A stretch of 64,000 bases of DNA from Silene conica (Eukaryota; Streptophyta; Magnoliopsida; Caryophyllales; Caryophyllaceae): assembly GCA_029255685.2 (NCBI GenBank), contig CM055311.2, forward strand, positions 59,609,048 through 59,673,047. Reading direction: 5' to 3'. Shown here in pieces: positions 31,811 to 44,290 of the stretch (position 1 is the stretch's first letter; every line of letters begins with the position of its first letter). The position numbers and the translations under genes are program-made. Below the pieces are notes generated by a model, which was not told the DNA's origin, made no database searches, and saw nothing but the letters and a program-made list of their open reading frames with translations.

Positions 31811-33845
31811 ACTAACCTATTAGGTTGTGTAATGTGGTTATGCGTATCGTTAATAAATGCACCATGAATCGGGTGGCTAAAGTTATGGGTAGCCTTCTGG
31901 GGGATTCGCAGAATGCATTCATCCCTAATAAACACATTAGTGATAATATTATGCTTCTCATGAGCTTATTCATCATGTCAACAATTATAGAGTGGGGAAG
32001 CATGAAAGATCTATTTTTAAAGCTTATATGAGTAAAGCTTATGATCAGATTAGGAGGGACTTCCTGAAGGCGTTTTTTCGAAAGTTTTTGTTTCCCAGAA
32101 AATTTTACATCTCTTATTATGAATTGTGTCTCTACTGTGAGTTACGAGGTATTTATTAATGGGTTTCCTCTCGAGTTATTTCGGCCAAAATGTGGACTAT
32201 GACAAAGAGATCCGCTATCGTCCTGCCTCTTTATCTTATGTATGGAGGTTTTAGCGGGAAATTTAGATAATGCACAGCTTGTGGGTAAGCTTAAGGGAAT
32301 TCAGATCTGCAGAGGAGTGGAGCCTCTTACCAATTTATTCTTTGATGATGATTCGGTTTCTTCTTCAAAAATAAAGATATTGCGGTCCTCCACCTTAAAG
32401 AAATGCTTGATTACAACCGTGAGGTATCAGGACAAAAAACTAAACTTGGAAAAATGAAGGTTCCTCATCAGTCTAAATACGAGCATGACAAAAGCGCAAC
32501 AAACTCTAAAGGTGCTAAATATTATGCGGAATCAAGGAATTGGGAGTACTTTGGTATACCATCGGAGTTTCAACAATCAAAAAGGGGAATTTACGAGGCT
32601 CTTGTGGATATGTCACAAAAGAACCTCCTCTTGGAATGAGATTCGTCTATCATCAACGGGTCGAATCACTTTAATCTCATCGGTCCTATCAAACCTTTCA
32701 AATTACTTTTTATTGGTTTTCAAGATTCTGGTAAGTGAGGCAAATAAGTTGAACTCTATTTTGTCACAATTTTGGTGGGAATGATGTAAACTAGGTAAGA
32801 AAGTCCATTGGTTTAGCAACATGTTCTTGAACTTCCCCGAAAAGGGGAAGAGGTTTTGGAATTCATAATATTGGCAGTCTTACTCTATTGGCGAAATATG
32901 GGTGGAGATTGATGTCGGGCGAGAATTTTATCTTGCAAATTCCTTACCGGTGGGTGAAAAGTTTGAGAGACATGGAATGGGGATAAATTCTTACTGTAAC
33001 ATGTGCTTGAACAGTACTAAGAGGATTTAATCCTTAAGTCACTTGTTTAGGGATTGTAGCGAAGCGACTAGGATCCGGGTCGGCTCATTGTTAGGTATTA
33101 GAACTGACAACTACTCTATTGTTAGTATTAGTGATGGATCATCTTGTGGACAGGATACCTAAGTAAGTTAGAAGTAGGGGAGGATAGGGTGATTCATTTC
33201 ATTGCTATATTATGGGGGGCTGGGGGCTTTGAGGTAAGCGAAACAATACCTTGTTCAAAGGTGCTTCGATCCCAGTCACGACCCTTTGTAGGATTATCTC
33301 TAATAGCATCTTCGATAGCCCTACAACTTCAACGGGAGGAAAATAGAAAATTAGTGTTTTTCAAACTTTAAAGGAGAAAACCGTGACTCTTAACCCAGTT
33401 TTAATCCGTGATGGTTACCTTTTTTTCATGATTGGTCAGCAATCTACTTGTGGTATGACACATGTTAAAGTTGATGCAAGCTAGTTGGCTAACTTGGAGC
33501 CAGCTATTGGTTTTATCGCATACAATGGGTCTGGGATCGACATTATTCGTAGCAATGCAAAACGAAAGCTAAATAAGCCATCCAAGCTAAAGCTATTGGA
33601 ATTCAGACTGCTTGAGCTGGGCGTGTATACAAGTCTCATCGGATTGCGTAATGGTGCTTAATCAAAATGCTGAAGGGATAAATCACTCTATCAAGGGTGT
33701 TTTGGAGGACTGTAAATTTAGTTCATTGTTTGTGCTTTAGTTTTATTCCTAAAAAACTTAATTCTGTAGTGCATAACCTGACTAAAAAGGTTCTGCAATT
33801 CTGCAAATATAGACGTTTTCTTTACAATTGTCTAAAAAAAAAAAT
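31811..33845 (+). pseudogene. Decayed LINE: reverse transcriptase, zinc-binding and RNase H parts
   Basis: Pieces are in all three plus frames with stops between them. RT motif 1-2 zone: LLGDSQNAFIPNKHISDNIML (31880-31950). Palm: SKAYDQIRRDFL (32030). An FADD-box equivalent has become FFDDDS (32337). Thumb: WNEIRLSSTGRITLISSVL (32630-32690) and NSILSQFWWE. Zinc region: NSYCNMCLNSTKRI...LSHLFRDCSEA (32980-33070). An RVT_3-type RNase H follows (VKVDAS at 33462, then AIGFIAYNGSG). A poly(A) run at 33835-33845 ends it. The 5' part is missing. Confidence 0.75.
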
Positions 33846-34168
33846 TGGAATATGCTGAACTGTTTGCTATATAGTACCTATTATAGACAGTATCTAAAGC
33901 ATAAATGACAGCACTAGGATTCTAGGAAAACCAATGCAGTATTTCAAACAGAATAATTGTCAGATAGCATTATAATATGGGATCCAGCATAACATAAAGG
34001 TCGCATTACACAGAAATAAGCTACTATCAAACGACCCCTAAGCGCAGTCTTAATATGCCTACCCGAGATTCCTCTTTGAGAGGAAATAGTCCAACTACTA
34101 CACGTGTTAAACATATTTACAAAGAATAGGGCAACTTCTACATGCATGCATATATATGCTTCAATTTA
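33846..34168 (-). other. 3' flank and probable 3' UTR of the RING-H2 gene
   Basis: The stretch lies directly downstream of the stop codon on the minus strand. The frame at 33944-34147 has no domain. No clear AATAAA signal was placed. Confidence 0.4.
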
Positions 34169-34315
34169 TTAGCCATTTGCATCGTCAGGTGCAGCTGGAC
34201 CCTTGCAGATGGGGCATGAGTTCTTCATTGATAACCATTTCTTGATGCATTTCACATGGTAATCGTGGCCACACGCCTTCAGTATCCCAACATCGTCCAT
34301 ATGCTGGTACTCGTC
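34169..34315 (-). CDS. RING-H2 gene, coding exon 5 (rest of RING finger and stop)
   Basis: Acceptor ATGCAG, then DEYQHMDDVGILKACGHDYH, then VKCIKKWLSMKNSCPICKGP and TAA at 34169-34171. It supplies six of the eight zinc ligands. Confidence 0.92.
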   Translation of the reverse strand, partial: DEYQHMDDVGILKACGHDYHVKCIKKWLSMKNSCPICKGPAAPDDANG

Positions 34316-37300
34316 CTGCATTCTCAGAAGTTGGTTGGAGTTCAATTAGGAGAGACCATAGCTTATGCATCTAATAGCAACACAACCAATTTGCTAATTT
34401 GATGGGAAATCAAACAAAGAGATGCAATTTTGTAGGAACTTCTTCAGCTTTTTTTTTCGGCAACCTAACAAAAGCATATTATTCCTAGAAATTTTAAGAT
34501 CCCGTGAATTAGGCAACCAAACAAGGTACTAGTATTTCTCTTACAAGTTAAGTCTTTGGGGGGTTATTTGACCAGTAGACGGGTGCAGTGCAGGTTCTGT
34601 CCCAGATAACTTGGATCATTTCATAAATATCATTGGAAGTATTTTCTCATGAATAGGCAGGCATAAGAGAATGTATGATATAATTGGCAAGATAAAACAA
34701 GGTCTTAATGTGAAATCGTGAACAAACAGGAATACCCTTGAACACTTGAACCCTTGAAAGAGTGCCGACTAAACTCTCTACAATTAGTAGAGCAAACTAG
34801 TGTAGGTGACAATGCATCTACTTCACTACTTCACCGTTTGTTCATGTGGACCCCCTTCTTTAACTCCCAAATCAATTCACTACCTGTCTATTTTGGGAAA
34901 TAAAACGAACTAATAACTGCTCCATCTTTGTCTGAGTGTAGGCCTCAAACTCCTCACGTATTTTGCATCTCTCAAAACTATTGTCCAAAAACAAATGTAT
35001 TACTCCCTCCACTCTATTTTTACTGAGCTACTTGGGAAGATTTAAGAAATAGATATAATCATGTAACATACCAAATCTAGAAAGAGGACAATTAATTTCG
35101 AATAAATTTAGGAAAAAAGAGAACAATAAAAGTGGAATGGAGGGAGTATATTCAAAGGAGGGGATTACTACGTCATCAAAGGAGGGAGGGTATCATTATA
35201 GCTACTTAGAATGCTCAATGAACAGAAAGAGAGCTGTACCAAGCAAATCACACATTTTCCTTCCTCCTGCACTTGATCTGATGAACAATATACACTCTCT
35301 GTCAAGCACTTTTGTAACAAATCTTCCCTTACCCCAGTATTCACACTTCCAATCCTCTCCCCAAGTGCGAGCAGATCCTGTTCAAAAGTAACGGTTAGTT
35401 AAGAAACGAAGGTATAAAAGCATAAGAATAGAAGTGCATTCCCGACAAGCAAAAGGAACCTCATAGCTCATGCTGTCTATGTCCAACCGCATGTCTCGAT
35501 GATGATCTAACATACTCCTGTTCCCGTAGAAAGAGCGATCAACAATCATGTGTCCCTGAAACAAGTTAAATCCAACCAGCACGATTAAAGGAAAAGTGAG
35601 AATGAAATATACATGTATACTCCCTTTTTATCACCCTTTCCTTTTTCTTTCCTAGTCTCCTTACTCGCTTTTTAGAAGTAATAAGCACAACGCATACAGG
35701 CAATTAAGTCAGCTCGCAATCTAGCATGCATGGGATTTTGTTTATACCTCACCACAATAAACTCAGATGGAATTTATATTTATGACCAATATATTACTCG
35801 ACATAGATTTATCATTGTTGAATCACTATCCATACAAAGGTTTTAATCTCAAAGATAATCCTGCCCAAGCTTAATATGTCTCATTTACGACTGATCACCT
35901 AAAAGGAGCATCTAAAAAATGATACAATATGCATCAACTACCAAATAATAACCAACTCCATGTTTGGACTTTGGATAGAATAATCTGAAAGTGAGGAGGA
36001 CAGAAAGTGTCAGTTTCCTTTTTGTTAACAAGATGTGTGGGAAGTGAAACAAGGAACTCATTCTCCTCAAAGCAAAATAGTTCCAGCATAAGCAAATTTT
36101 GGAAGGAGACCTTGTCAATTTACTCCTCGCATTCATTATAAAGCTGTTTCAGCTTCTAAAAACATAGAAATAATGGAAAGGAAACATCAAAAGTTGCGTA
36201 CCTCTGGTGTCAGGCGGCCATGGGAGCTGTTATCCTCGGAAAACAGACGATATCTCTCAGAAGACAACCTTGGTCTGCCATTCCTATCTCCATTCCGCCA
36301 TCCAGTGGGACCAAATGGTCTTAAATGTCCAGAGGAATGGCTCTCCCCAACTCGCTGCAGGTCCTCATTGGGAGGAGCCATATGGCCCATACGCACATTC
36401 CCCGCAGACACTCTACTATTTGGGGCAGATCTGTGGGCATAACCACTACGAACTCCTCGTGTATGTGAGGGAATAGTATGCATATTTGGAGCAACATTAT
36501 TTCTGCTAGAAATGTGTTCCTGATGGTATCCAGCAAGCTCTCCTGAAGCAGAGGTAACATGGCTTCCACCAAAGAAGTGACCACTCTCATGGCTGATGTT
36601 ATTAGACAGTATTCTCCCATGGGGACCACCAGAAAGGTGTAGTGGAGTCCACTCAGGTAAGGGAGCACTTGAGTTCTGGTTGGTGTGATCTAAGTACCCC
36701 GAATGATCGACTGGAGGTCTACTTGAGCTAGGATGGTAAGAGTAATGACCTGGCATATGGTTCCTACAAGCATCTGACTCCAAGTCTACAGCCGAGCGGC
36801 TTCTTACGTTCCTAACAGAGCTCTCACCTCCAATTGAAAGGTGACTGGCTCTGTAACTGGGAGGAGCTGTTAAAGGTTCCCAGTGATTTTGCGGAGCATC
36901 TAAAGTTAACTTCTCTTGCCTCATTTCTGACAAAGAAGATGCACCAGATGAACTTCCAGTCGAATAATATCTGTTTGTGCTGCTCCTCTCACTCATAGCA
37001 GGAATCCCAGGGCTTTTCCGTTTGTATGGGCCCCTCCCATTACCCATGGAAAGGTCAAAGAGACTACTCTCAACTCCATAACTTGACGATGATGCATAGT
37101 GACCATGAGTTTCAGGAACAGAACAGATATTGGGAACAGAAGACTGATGCAAAGAGTCACGGGTCGGATCAGAAGAATCAAGCTGATGGCGGGGTGGATT
37201 AACCAACTGGGAGGATGAAGAATATCCATTCGATCTTGCCGCATTGTTCCACTGAGAGGCATAATGAACTTGATCTCCTGATCCATTTTCACCAGGATGA

Positions 37301-38161
37301 AAAATCGGGCTATTCTCGGTAGAATTAGCCCTAGCTGCAATTAAGAGTAACTGGAAAAGGTGAGAAATAGAACATATCTATTATACATTTAAATCCACAT
37401 CTATAATTTTATAAGCAAACTGTGTAATATAATATTTCAACTAAAATGAATATGCTAACATTATGTTACCATTGTACAACCATGTTTGTTACGTACAATA
37501 TTTATCTAATCAAAGTGTTGACATACTATAGCCGCTTACATGAAAAATCTATTCCTGTATTCACCACTCCACTAAAAATCCATTTGACGAAAACAAAACG
37601 CTGCTAAACAACAATCATTAGGTCTTAGAGCATAAGCACATGAGGGCCTTAAGGCATTTACGAGTGATTACACATAGATCCAATATTAAATTGTCGCCAA
37701 AACATAGTAACGAAACCAAGGAATGCACGTTGAAGACTCAAGGCACGACTCATAGAAGCATAACCCATGAGCGCCTTTACAACATAGTGACTGCAAACAA
37801 ACATAATACCATTGGTTTAAAAAGACAAGATCTACCTAGTACCTATGGCACCTTTCCCAATATTCATTTAAAACTCAGTTTCAAGTAAAACGGTGATGCA
37901 TCAGCATGTAATATTGGTGGATCATGTTTGTTCAAATTGCTGAGAGGACATACTGTACCAACATGAATGCAGAATAATACTACCATGGCAGATTATTATT
38001 ATTATTATTATTATTATAACCCCTGTAGAATGAAACTTAAAGAGCAATTATTTCACAGTACCAAAATGAAGGTACAGGTCTTCAGAATGTAGCCTATTCC
38101 ATTGTTGATCTGGCTCCGCGTCAAATGTCTGTGATGTGTTGTAAATATGTCTATGTGCCAT
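34169..38161 (-). CDS. RING-H2 E3 ubiquitin ligase, MBR/RHG1A type, 537 aa, five coding exons
   Basis: Exons on the minus strand: 38161-38062, 37334-36202, 35555-35460, 35377-35240, 34315-34169 (1614 bases, 537 codons plus stop). The start is MAHRHIYNTSQTFD, as in plant MBR1/MBR2/RHG1A-like proteins (M.HRH...STSQ.F). Residues 35-411 are Ser/Asn/His-rich and probably disordered (RGPYKRKSPGIP, then many SSS). HRDMRLDIDSMSYE and LLALGERIG mark the conserved segment before the RING. The RING-H2 zinc ligands are C485, C488, C504, H506, H509, C512, C523 and C526, all present. Such ligases ubiquitinate nuclear or cytoplasmic targets; in Arabidopsis MBR1/2 act on the Mediator subunit MED25. All introns are GT-AG. 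Targets of this protein cannot be inferred from the sequence. Confidence 0.92.
34316..35239 (-). other. Intron 4 of the RING-H2 gene
   Basis: The donor is TTG|GTACAG at the right and the acceptor ATGCAG at the left. It carries a Stowaway MITE at 35003-35146. It splits the RING finger after the first CxxC. Confidence 0.8.
35003..35146. mobile_element. Stowaway MITE in RING-H2 intron 4
   Basis: The ends are CTCCCTCCACTC and its imperfect complement GAATGGAGGGAG, flanked by TA on each side (35001-35002, 35147-35148). Size is 144 bp. TA duplication and CTCCCTCC ends are diagnostic of Stowaway (Tc1/mariner) MITEs. Confidence 0.9.
35240..35377 (-). CDS. RING-H2 gene, coding exon 4
   Basis: Residues 444-489: DLLALGERIGSVNTGVREDL, then ...EEGKCVICL. 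It carries the first zinc-ligand pair CVIC. Acceptor GAACAG, donor TTG|GTACAG, phase 0 on both sides. Confidence 0.92.
35460..35555 (-). CDS. RING-H2 gene, coding exon 3
   Basis: Residues 412-443: GHMIVDRSFYGNRSMLDHHR, then DMRLDIDSMSYE. Acceptor TTTCAG, donor GAG|GTTCCT. The intron to exon 4 is only 82 bp. Confidence 0.92.
36202..37334 (-). CDS. RING-H2 gene, coding exon 2 (long disordered exon)
   Basis: 1133 bases encode residues 34-411, in frame throughout. It begins (A)RANSTENSPIFHPGENGSGD and ends SSHGRLTPE. Acceptor TTGCAG, donor GAG|GTACGC. An apparent start at 37206 is an internal TTG (Leu) codon and not the real start. Open frames on the other strand and in other minus frames (36173-36476, 36321-36668, 36993-37340) are shadows. 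Confidence 0.92.
37335..38061 (-). other. Intron 1 of the RING-H2 gene, with (TTA)n microsatellite
   Basis: Donor G|GTACTG at 38061 side, acceptor TTGCAG at the 37335 side. A (TTA)n run lies at 37992-38017. The frame at 37640-37888 is not a gene. Confidence 0.8.
38062..38161 (-). CDS. RING-H2 gene, coding exon 1
   Basis: It encodes residues 1-33 and the first base of residue 34: MAHRHIYNTSQTFDAEPDQ, then QWNRLHSEDLYLHF. The ATG is chosen because the family starts here and an exon upstream would not keep the conserved start. Confidence 0.9.
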
Positions 38162-38215
38162 AATTACATCAGCTATATTCACCGTTACTTGAGCACCAAT
38201 TAGAAAATTCGTAGC
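38162..38215 (-). other. 5' UTR part of the RING-H2 start exon
   Basis: Between a good acceptor (TTTGCAG, ending at 38216) and the ATG lie 54 bases that are probably leader, as introns in the 5' leader are common in this family. A further non-coding exon upstream is implied. Confidence 0.5.
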
Positions 38216-41200
38216 CTGCAAATGAGTTAAAAATCATGAGCCAGGATTCCTCCAGCCTTGCAATAAAGATCCAAGTATGATGACTAATCAGCTATCAAAT
38301 AAACCATACAAGTATATTAGTACTATAGAGAAGGAGGGAAATGCTAACACAATTAAAAATACAATCAGACCTCATACGGGCACCAGAAACTGATAAAAAA
38401 CCAGACAACTTTAGACTGAAATAAAGAAAATGGGTTAACTCCATATGCTCCTACCCTCACTATAAGCTATAGCTTGTCAATAATGCTTTCACTAACAATC
38501 ATAAGAACTTACTTCCTCTAATAGGCAGCCAGGTCAGCTGACATCTCATATGTCTATGCAACTACTAAAGAGTCTGAACAAGAGAGTAAGTTCGCAACTT
38601 AAAAGTAGCTATGATAACCTTCTGGAACTCTTTGATCTTATGGCCTTACACCCCCACTGCTGACTGCAACCTAGCATAGAAAATTATTCGCTCAACATCA
38701 TGAGAAGTTAATGAAGAAAAAAGAAGTTAAATTCATTGTCTTTAACATATCCAAATATAATACGGGAGCTAGTCAGTAGTCCGGCCAGTCTCTCACAGAA
38801 AACAATCAGATACAAGATTCTGTTGTGTTTACACACTGCTTTCTTCAAATCTGCCGAGGAAAAAAAAGAGACACAAGACTAGTCACTGCAGTACATAGTT
38901 ACCTGACTGACAATAATGCCGTCAGAGACCTACCTAGGGGTGAAAAGAATTTAAGACAACTATAGAATAAGACCTACAGAATTTTATAACCACAGCAGTG
39001 CTAAGAGATTCCTTGTCAGTTGACCACCGGTCATAAGGGCGTACCAGGATCCAAAGCCTGGCACTAACTAAGGTTGTTTACTAAGGTTGTTTTCCAGTCA
39101 CAAACTAGCTAGACACAGTTCAGATGACGTCGAATTATGAAAATTTTCTGACAGAGAAATAATCCCATACAAAAAGAAATTAAGATGGGGAACAGTAGTC
39201 ATACTAACTTAAAATTACAAACTACCGAAGGGTATCTGGGGAACGAATTGCACATGCTGCTTTACCTCATAAAGAATCAATATTGCAACAAGAAAACTAT
39301 CCCTTGACAATTCAAAACATTGAATAAATGAAGATACACAGGTATTTCAAGGATACAATTTTCTTTGCATTGATGATATCAAAAAAATTGTTAGGTCTAC
39401 ATTTGAAGAAATGGTAACAAGAATAAGAAAAAAAAAGTTCAAAAATAGAACACTTAGTATCATTTACTAGACACATCCATCAAGAAAAATAAGCACCAAA
39501 CAATCAATTTAACAAAACAAAGTGCAACTTCATAACTGAGGGAGGTGAACACCCTGATAAAAGAAATTTAGAGGGCAGAAAGTATGGCAACAGCTAGATC
39601 ACCTAAAGTGAAGACATGGAAAATAGGTGACGGCTTAAAATGACAAGTCACCAAATAAAATATACATCCCAGTCATCAAACAATCATGTCTCTCAAAATA
39701 ATATAGGACTAGAAAGCTATGCATGCACTTACAACCATAGAAATTAAAAAGGTTACTCAGAAAGCGATGAACGAGTGTGTCTTTACAACAATGAGCAAAT
39801 GAAAACACAGTTCATGAAGGCAGGATGGCAAAGAACTATATCAACAAGTTTATGGACATGAAACTGCAGTCAAAGACAATGAAATAAGTTTAAATCCTAA
39901 TGGTGCATGTCAGAAGCTATGGCTCGTAAGATAATAGGTGTCCACCGTCAACAAAGTAAAAGACTTACAGTGATGTAAATGACACAGGATACAAAGAAGT
40001 TATCATGTGACGAGACGAGTGAGATAAGAGTGAGATGGAACATCATATATGCCACACATATTTTAGAGGTCATTTGCTTTAATACATCATAAAAGCAAAG
40101 CAAAATAATAGCTGCATTGAATAGTAATGGGTCTTTAGCTCCATTGAAAATGCAATATTACATGCAAAGGAAGATAGTAATTTAACAAAAAACTTGCAGA
40201 TGCTCAATTCATGACGCAAAAACATTTTAAAAATTGATAAATTTAAAGATACTGAAGCAAGTAAGAGAGATGCAAACACATACGTGTTAATCAAGAAAAT
40301 AAGATGCAAACAATCCAACATTTACTCTCAAACTGCAAAGAGGTTTATAAGTTTTGTTTATTGTAGACTGGTAACAATGTGTACACAATTCCAAGGTGTG
40401 CACGTTAATCAACGGTTTGCTGAAAGGAAAAGATGTATAGATCTCAATCAAATTTGATCATCTATGTTGAGGCATCCAGATGTAGTTTTACATCACCTCT
40501 TCATGCGAAATATCTGTAGCTATGCCCAAAATAATTTCACATTTAAGCAACATAGCACACCATTCCTCAGCCACCTTTCCCTCATCCCAAAACAAAAAGG
40601 GACTTTCTACTTCTCTATTCATCAACTCCATCCGGAAATTAGAGTCCGTAAACATCAAATACCTAGGTTATTCCTTCAGAAATTCCAATTCAACAAAGGT
40701 CTTTGATTGGCATATAAGTAGAAGCAGCGGATATTGCAATGTTAGGGAACTAGACTCAGCACTTCACAATACCGGCCGCACTATTAATATTCTTTGAGCA
40801 ACACTGTTTAACATGCCTTAGTTCATGAAACACAATCAAGCCAGTGCACATTACTGAGTTAAACCATAGCCAAAGAAACAGAATTTGTGTAAGCAAAGCT
40901 ACTTGTTTCAAGCACTACCGTAACTTCTAAAAAGTAAACATGCAGTCAAAACATATCTTGACAATAGAGTATTTACTTGAGCACAAAACTGAAAGGAAAA
41001 GGCAAGAACATGTTGAGTACAAAGGAAATATCCAATGAAAAGAAATATTTATATCCAACAAAGCATTACAATATTTAAGTTTTGATATCTAGCTTAACAT
41101 TAAAAATATTCCTATGCCATAAATGAGTAATGTCTGATATCTACATAATGAACCATCTCGATAGAGAGTTGTAAAGCAGTGAAATGGATAAGGAACTGCA

Positions 41201-43392
41201 ATACTGACAAAACCCACTAATACTAATCCCTGCTTATTCCAAACAGGTCCTCGTCTTTGTTTCTCTCAGGACAATGGATTTCCCACCTTAGGTGCTAAAG
41301 TGCAGAAGGCTTTGCACATGAATCCCACCAAATCAAGGCTCATGTGTGGAATCTCCTCATTTAGAAACCACCATAACCTAAGGACAACTGGAAAGGTTTG
41401 CTATAAGATCTGCAGAATGCAAATGAACCCTGGCAGTAAGGAAATTGCTATAGTCAGAAGAATACCTCCCAAAGCAACACTATTTCAGACTTTCAGTCTC
41501 TCTTATTCAAACCAAGAAAAGATGTAATCCACAAACCTACTATGGATGTCTGCAACTACCTGAGACCATTCGTTGAGAAATACCACTCTTTCCCCCAACA
41601 TTAAGAATGCAAATTCAATTTGCACAAACTCCTCCCTCCAAATGAAGGAGATGAGTTCAGAGTCTCTATTGAGACTCGGGGGGTAAAGACAATCAATGTT
41701 AAAAACATTGGTAAAAGGTCCATTGGAAATAGCTCCTCTGCAATAAGATAATAGATTATTAGCAGATATACAGTTAAACTAACCATTTGCAACCCACATT
41801 TACCACACATTTTCCAAAATTTATTTTTCCTCCCATCTTAAAGCAACTAGAAAAGGTTGAAATTTAATAAGCAAGACAGGTCAAAAGAAAAGTTCACCTT
41901 CAGAAAGCATAATATTTTTTACTTTATAAACCCACAAAAATAAAGAAAAGAAAAAACGTATACAATGGCCCTTTACATTCACAAAACACTAGGTAAGTTA
42001 AAATATCAAATAAAATACCATGAAAATAAGATCTCCTTTTTAAAAAAAATATCAAAATTAAAATGGAGTAAACTATATAGACCATCATGACAAACAATAG
42101 ACCAAGTACAGAAACTAGACATTAACTCCCGGCCTAACCTTGCAACATATAGACGACCATAAAATTCAACTCGATTAACATTCTCCAATCTTACTAACGA
42201 GGACCACAAAGGCAGAAACAAACGGTAAAAAATATTCATTAACCAACAACTTAGCCTTACACCCCTTCTCGCTCAAAGCCTTTACAATAACCCACCAGGC
42301 CACCACCACAACAACCTTCGCACAGTTTCAGTTTGTAAATTCAATAGCTCTACCCTGTTCTTGACGGGGAAGTTACAGTGCAAAACTATACTCGGTGTAA
42401 AAATAAGATAAGTACCCCTGGAACAGCTGATCTACCTCAAGCAACAGAGACCAACAGCATACAATCAGAAGTATCAATTATGGCATTATTGGTGGGAAGT
42501 GACACAACAAGTGAACAAGTCCTAACATCAAAACTAACCCAAAATGGACCATCAGCCTCCACCAAAACTAGGCCAGTAAAACCTCACCTCTCATAACATT
42601 ACAAGGTTGCAACCATTTCTGCAACCAAACAGTGTCTAAGTTGTTCGTTTCATAGCTCTTGTTCACGCATAAGATCAAACACCGAAACCAAGGTAGTACC
42701 TGATCACAACTACATTGACCTCAACGAAACTATGGGGGGTAACAAGGCCGTTGCCTAGAAAGATGAAGCTTGAAATTTAACTACAATTTTCGATTACTTT
42801 TTTTGCTATTTTACCTTGATGCATTAATGATTATCCCCAAAGTACTAATCTGATACGCCACATATTGACTTCGTCAAACTAATCGTAATAAACAATTAAC
42901 AAGGTACTCAATGATTGCCCTCTAAAAATTATTCCTATACCTTTATAGTTTTATTTTAATTTATTTTATTGTTAAAGCCTTAAATCTCAATAATTTATAA
43001 CCATTTTTTGTTTAGTATCATTAAAATAGAGGGAAGGGGGTTTCGAAACTGGTACCTCCCTCTCAACCCCTAGACTAACACATCTATGGACGATGAAAAA
43101 GACGATGATCAGAGCCGAAATAAAGTGATCGAAAAGTAGAATAATTCGCTTAATAAATTATCAAAAATCAACCTAAAAAGTAACGAATAATCAAGCGGCA
43201 AAAATAATAACACAAGATATGATCATAATAGTTGCGAATTAATTACAAATGAAGATAAAATAAATAATCAGATGATGAAACAAAAGTAATTGCAGCAGAA
43301 AAACGATGATCGGACGACGAAAAAGACGATGATCAGAGCCGAAATTGAAGAAGTACAAATTAGGCGGGCAAAAAAGAAAGATTAATTAAAGG
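38216..43392. other. Long stretch without coding sequence, probably 5' leader intron and promoter side
   Basis: No transposon ends, domains or spliced exons were recognised on either strand in about 5.2 kb. It lies upstream of the RING-H2 gene start, and its base composition is like the gene's introns. Open frames such as 40464-40797, 41300-41527 and 42378-42596 have no domain and no splice context. Confidence 0.45.
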
Positions 43393-43599
43393 ATGATGAG
43401 ATTAGATGATGATGAAGAATTTAGACCTTGGAAGAAGCGTAGGCCTTTGATTTTATGGAACAGCGATGAATCGGATGGTCGAAAAGCGGTTGAGGAAGAA
43501 GAGAGAGAAAGAAAGGAACAGGAGGAAGAAAAGAAGTTTGGGTTTACAAGGAAGATGGTGAATTGTGAGAAAAACAGGTGTAGTTGGGTGGGGATTTAA
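43393..43599 (-). other. CT-rich block, candidate first leader exon of the RING-H2 gene
   Basis: On the minus strand the block is rich in CTTCTTCC and TTCTCTCTC, typical of plant 5' leaders, and it is preceded by a TTTTAAATCCCC motif. On the plus strand the same bases give a 68-aa frame (MMRLDDDEEFRPWKKRRPLI, then many E and R), which I regard as the antisense of the leader. Neither view is certain. Confidence 0.3.
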
Positions 43600-43659
43600 A
43601 AGCACGGCAAACGGTGGTCTCATCGGGGTTACTTTCGTCAATTCATTTTTAATGTGATC

Positions 43660-43675
43660 CTTTTTTTATCGAAAA
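43660..43675. repeat. LINE target-site duplication, left copy
   Basis: CTTTTTTTATCGAAAA recurs as CTTTTTTTTTTATCGAAAT at 51253-51271, on the other side of the LINE. A poly(T) run (poly(A) tail on the minus strand) follows at 43676-43682. Confidence 0.65.
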
Positions 43676-43734
43676 TTTTTTTGGTATAAGGTAAGTATGT
43701 ATTAAGAAAATTAAACGTTCATGTACATTAATGG

Positions 43735-44290
43735 TTAGACAATGCTTTCTACATAAGCTTTGTCTTTCACACTGAGAGGAGTATCCAATCTACTACGATA
43801 AAACATTCTAATCTCATTCTTAATATTTTCTAGCACTACTTCTGGTCTGATCACAGCTCTCTCCATTCTACATCGATGCCTCCAAATATGGTAAATGGCA
43901 GCATTAATGATGCCATTCTTGACTGCTCTTTGGAGTTTCGTTCCCCCTATTCGCATTCTCCATTGATTGTTGATGTCAATATTTCCCCTGAATTTACTCC
44001 ACTGAGCAATCCCTTGTAAAATCATATGACTGCATCTGCATTGACAGAACAGGTGACTAATAGTTTTTGTTGCTTCCTCACACAACAGGCAATTATCTTC
44101 GTCAATGAGCTACAGGTGCTTCAGTTTTGCTTTGGTATTGAATGCCTGATGTTGTTGCATCCAGGCTATATATTTATGCTTAGGAATCCCTCATATATTC
44201 CAAACTATTCTCTGCCAGTCAAGTATTTGCTTCTCCCTGAACCAATCATATCCTTTGGCCACTGTGTACTAGTTAGGCCCCTGTAAAGAC
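43735..44290 (-). pseudogene. LINE zinc-binding (zf-RVT) C-terminal region
   Basis: The frame 44085-43735 reads MCEEATKTISHLFCQCRCSH, then ...AAIYHIWRHRCRMERA. C/H residues of the zf-RVT motif are visible (CEE, HLFCQC). Upstream it joins the frame ending at 44269 after a frame change. Confidence 0.75.

Noticed and set aside
31292-31867. 191-aa plus-strand frame
   Set aside because: It crosses the LTR end at 31810 into LINE sequence and has no domain.
36173-36668. Open frames on both strands over the long exon of the RING-H2 gene
   Set aside because: They overlap a frame whose splice sites, phase and protein family all fit; the other frames have no domain.
38216-43392. Several 70-90 aa frames upstream of the RING-H2 gene
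   Set aside because: None has a domain, splice context or codon pattern unlike background.
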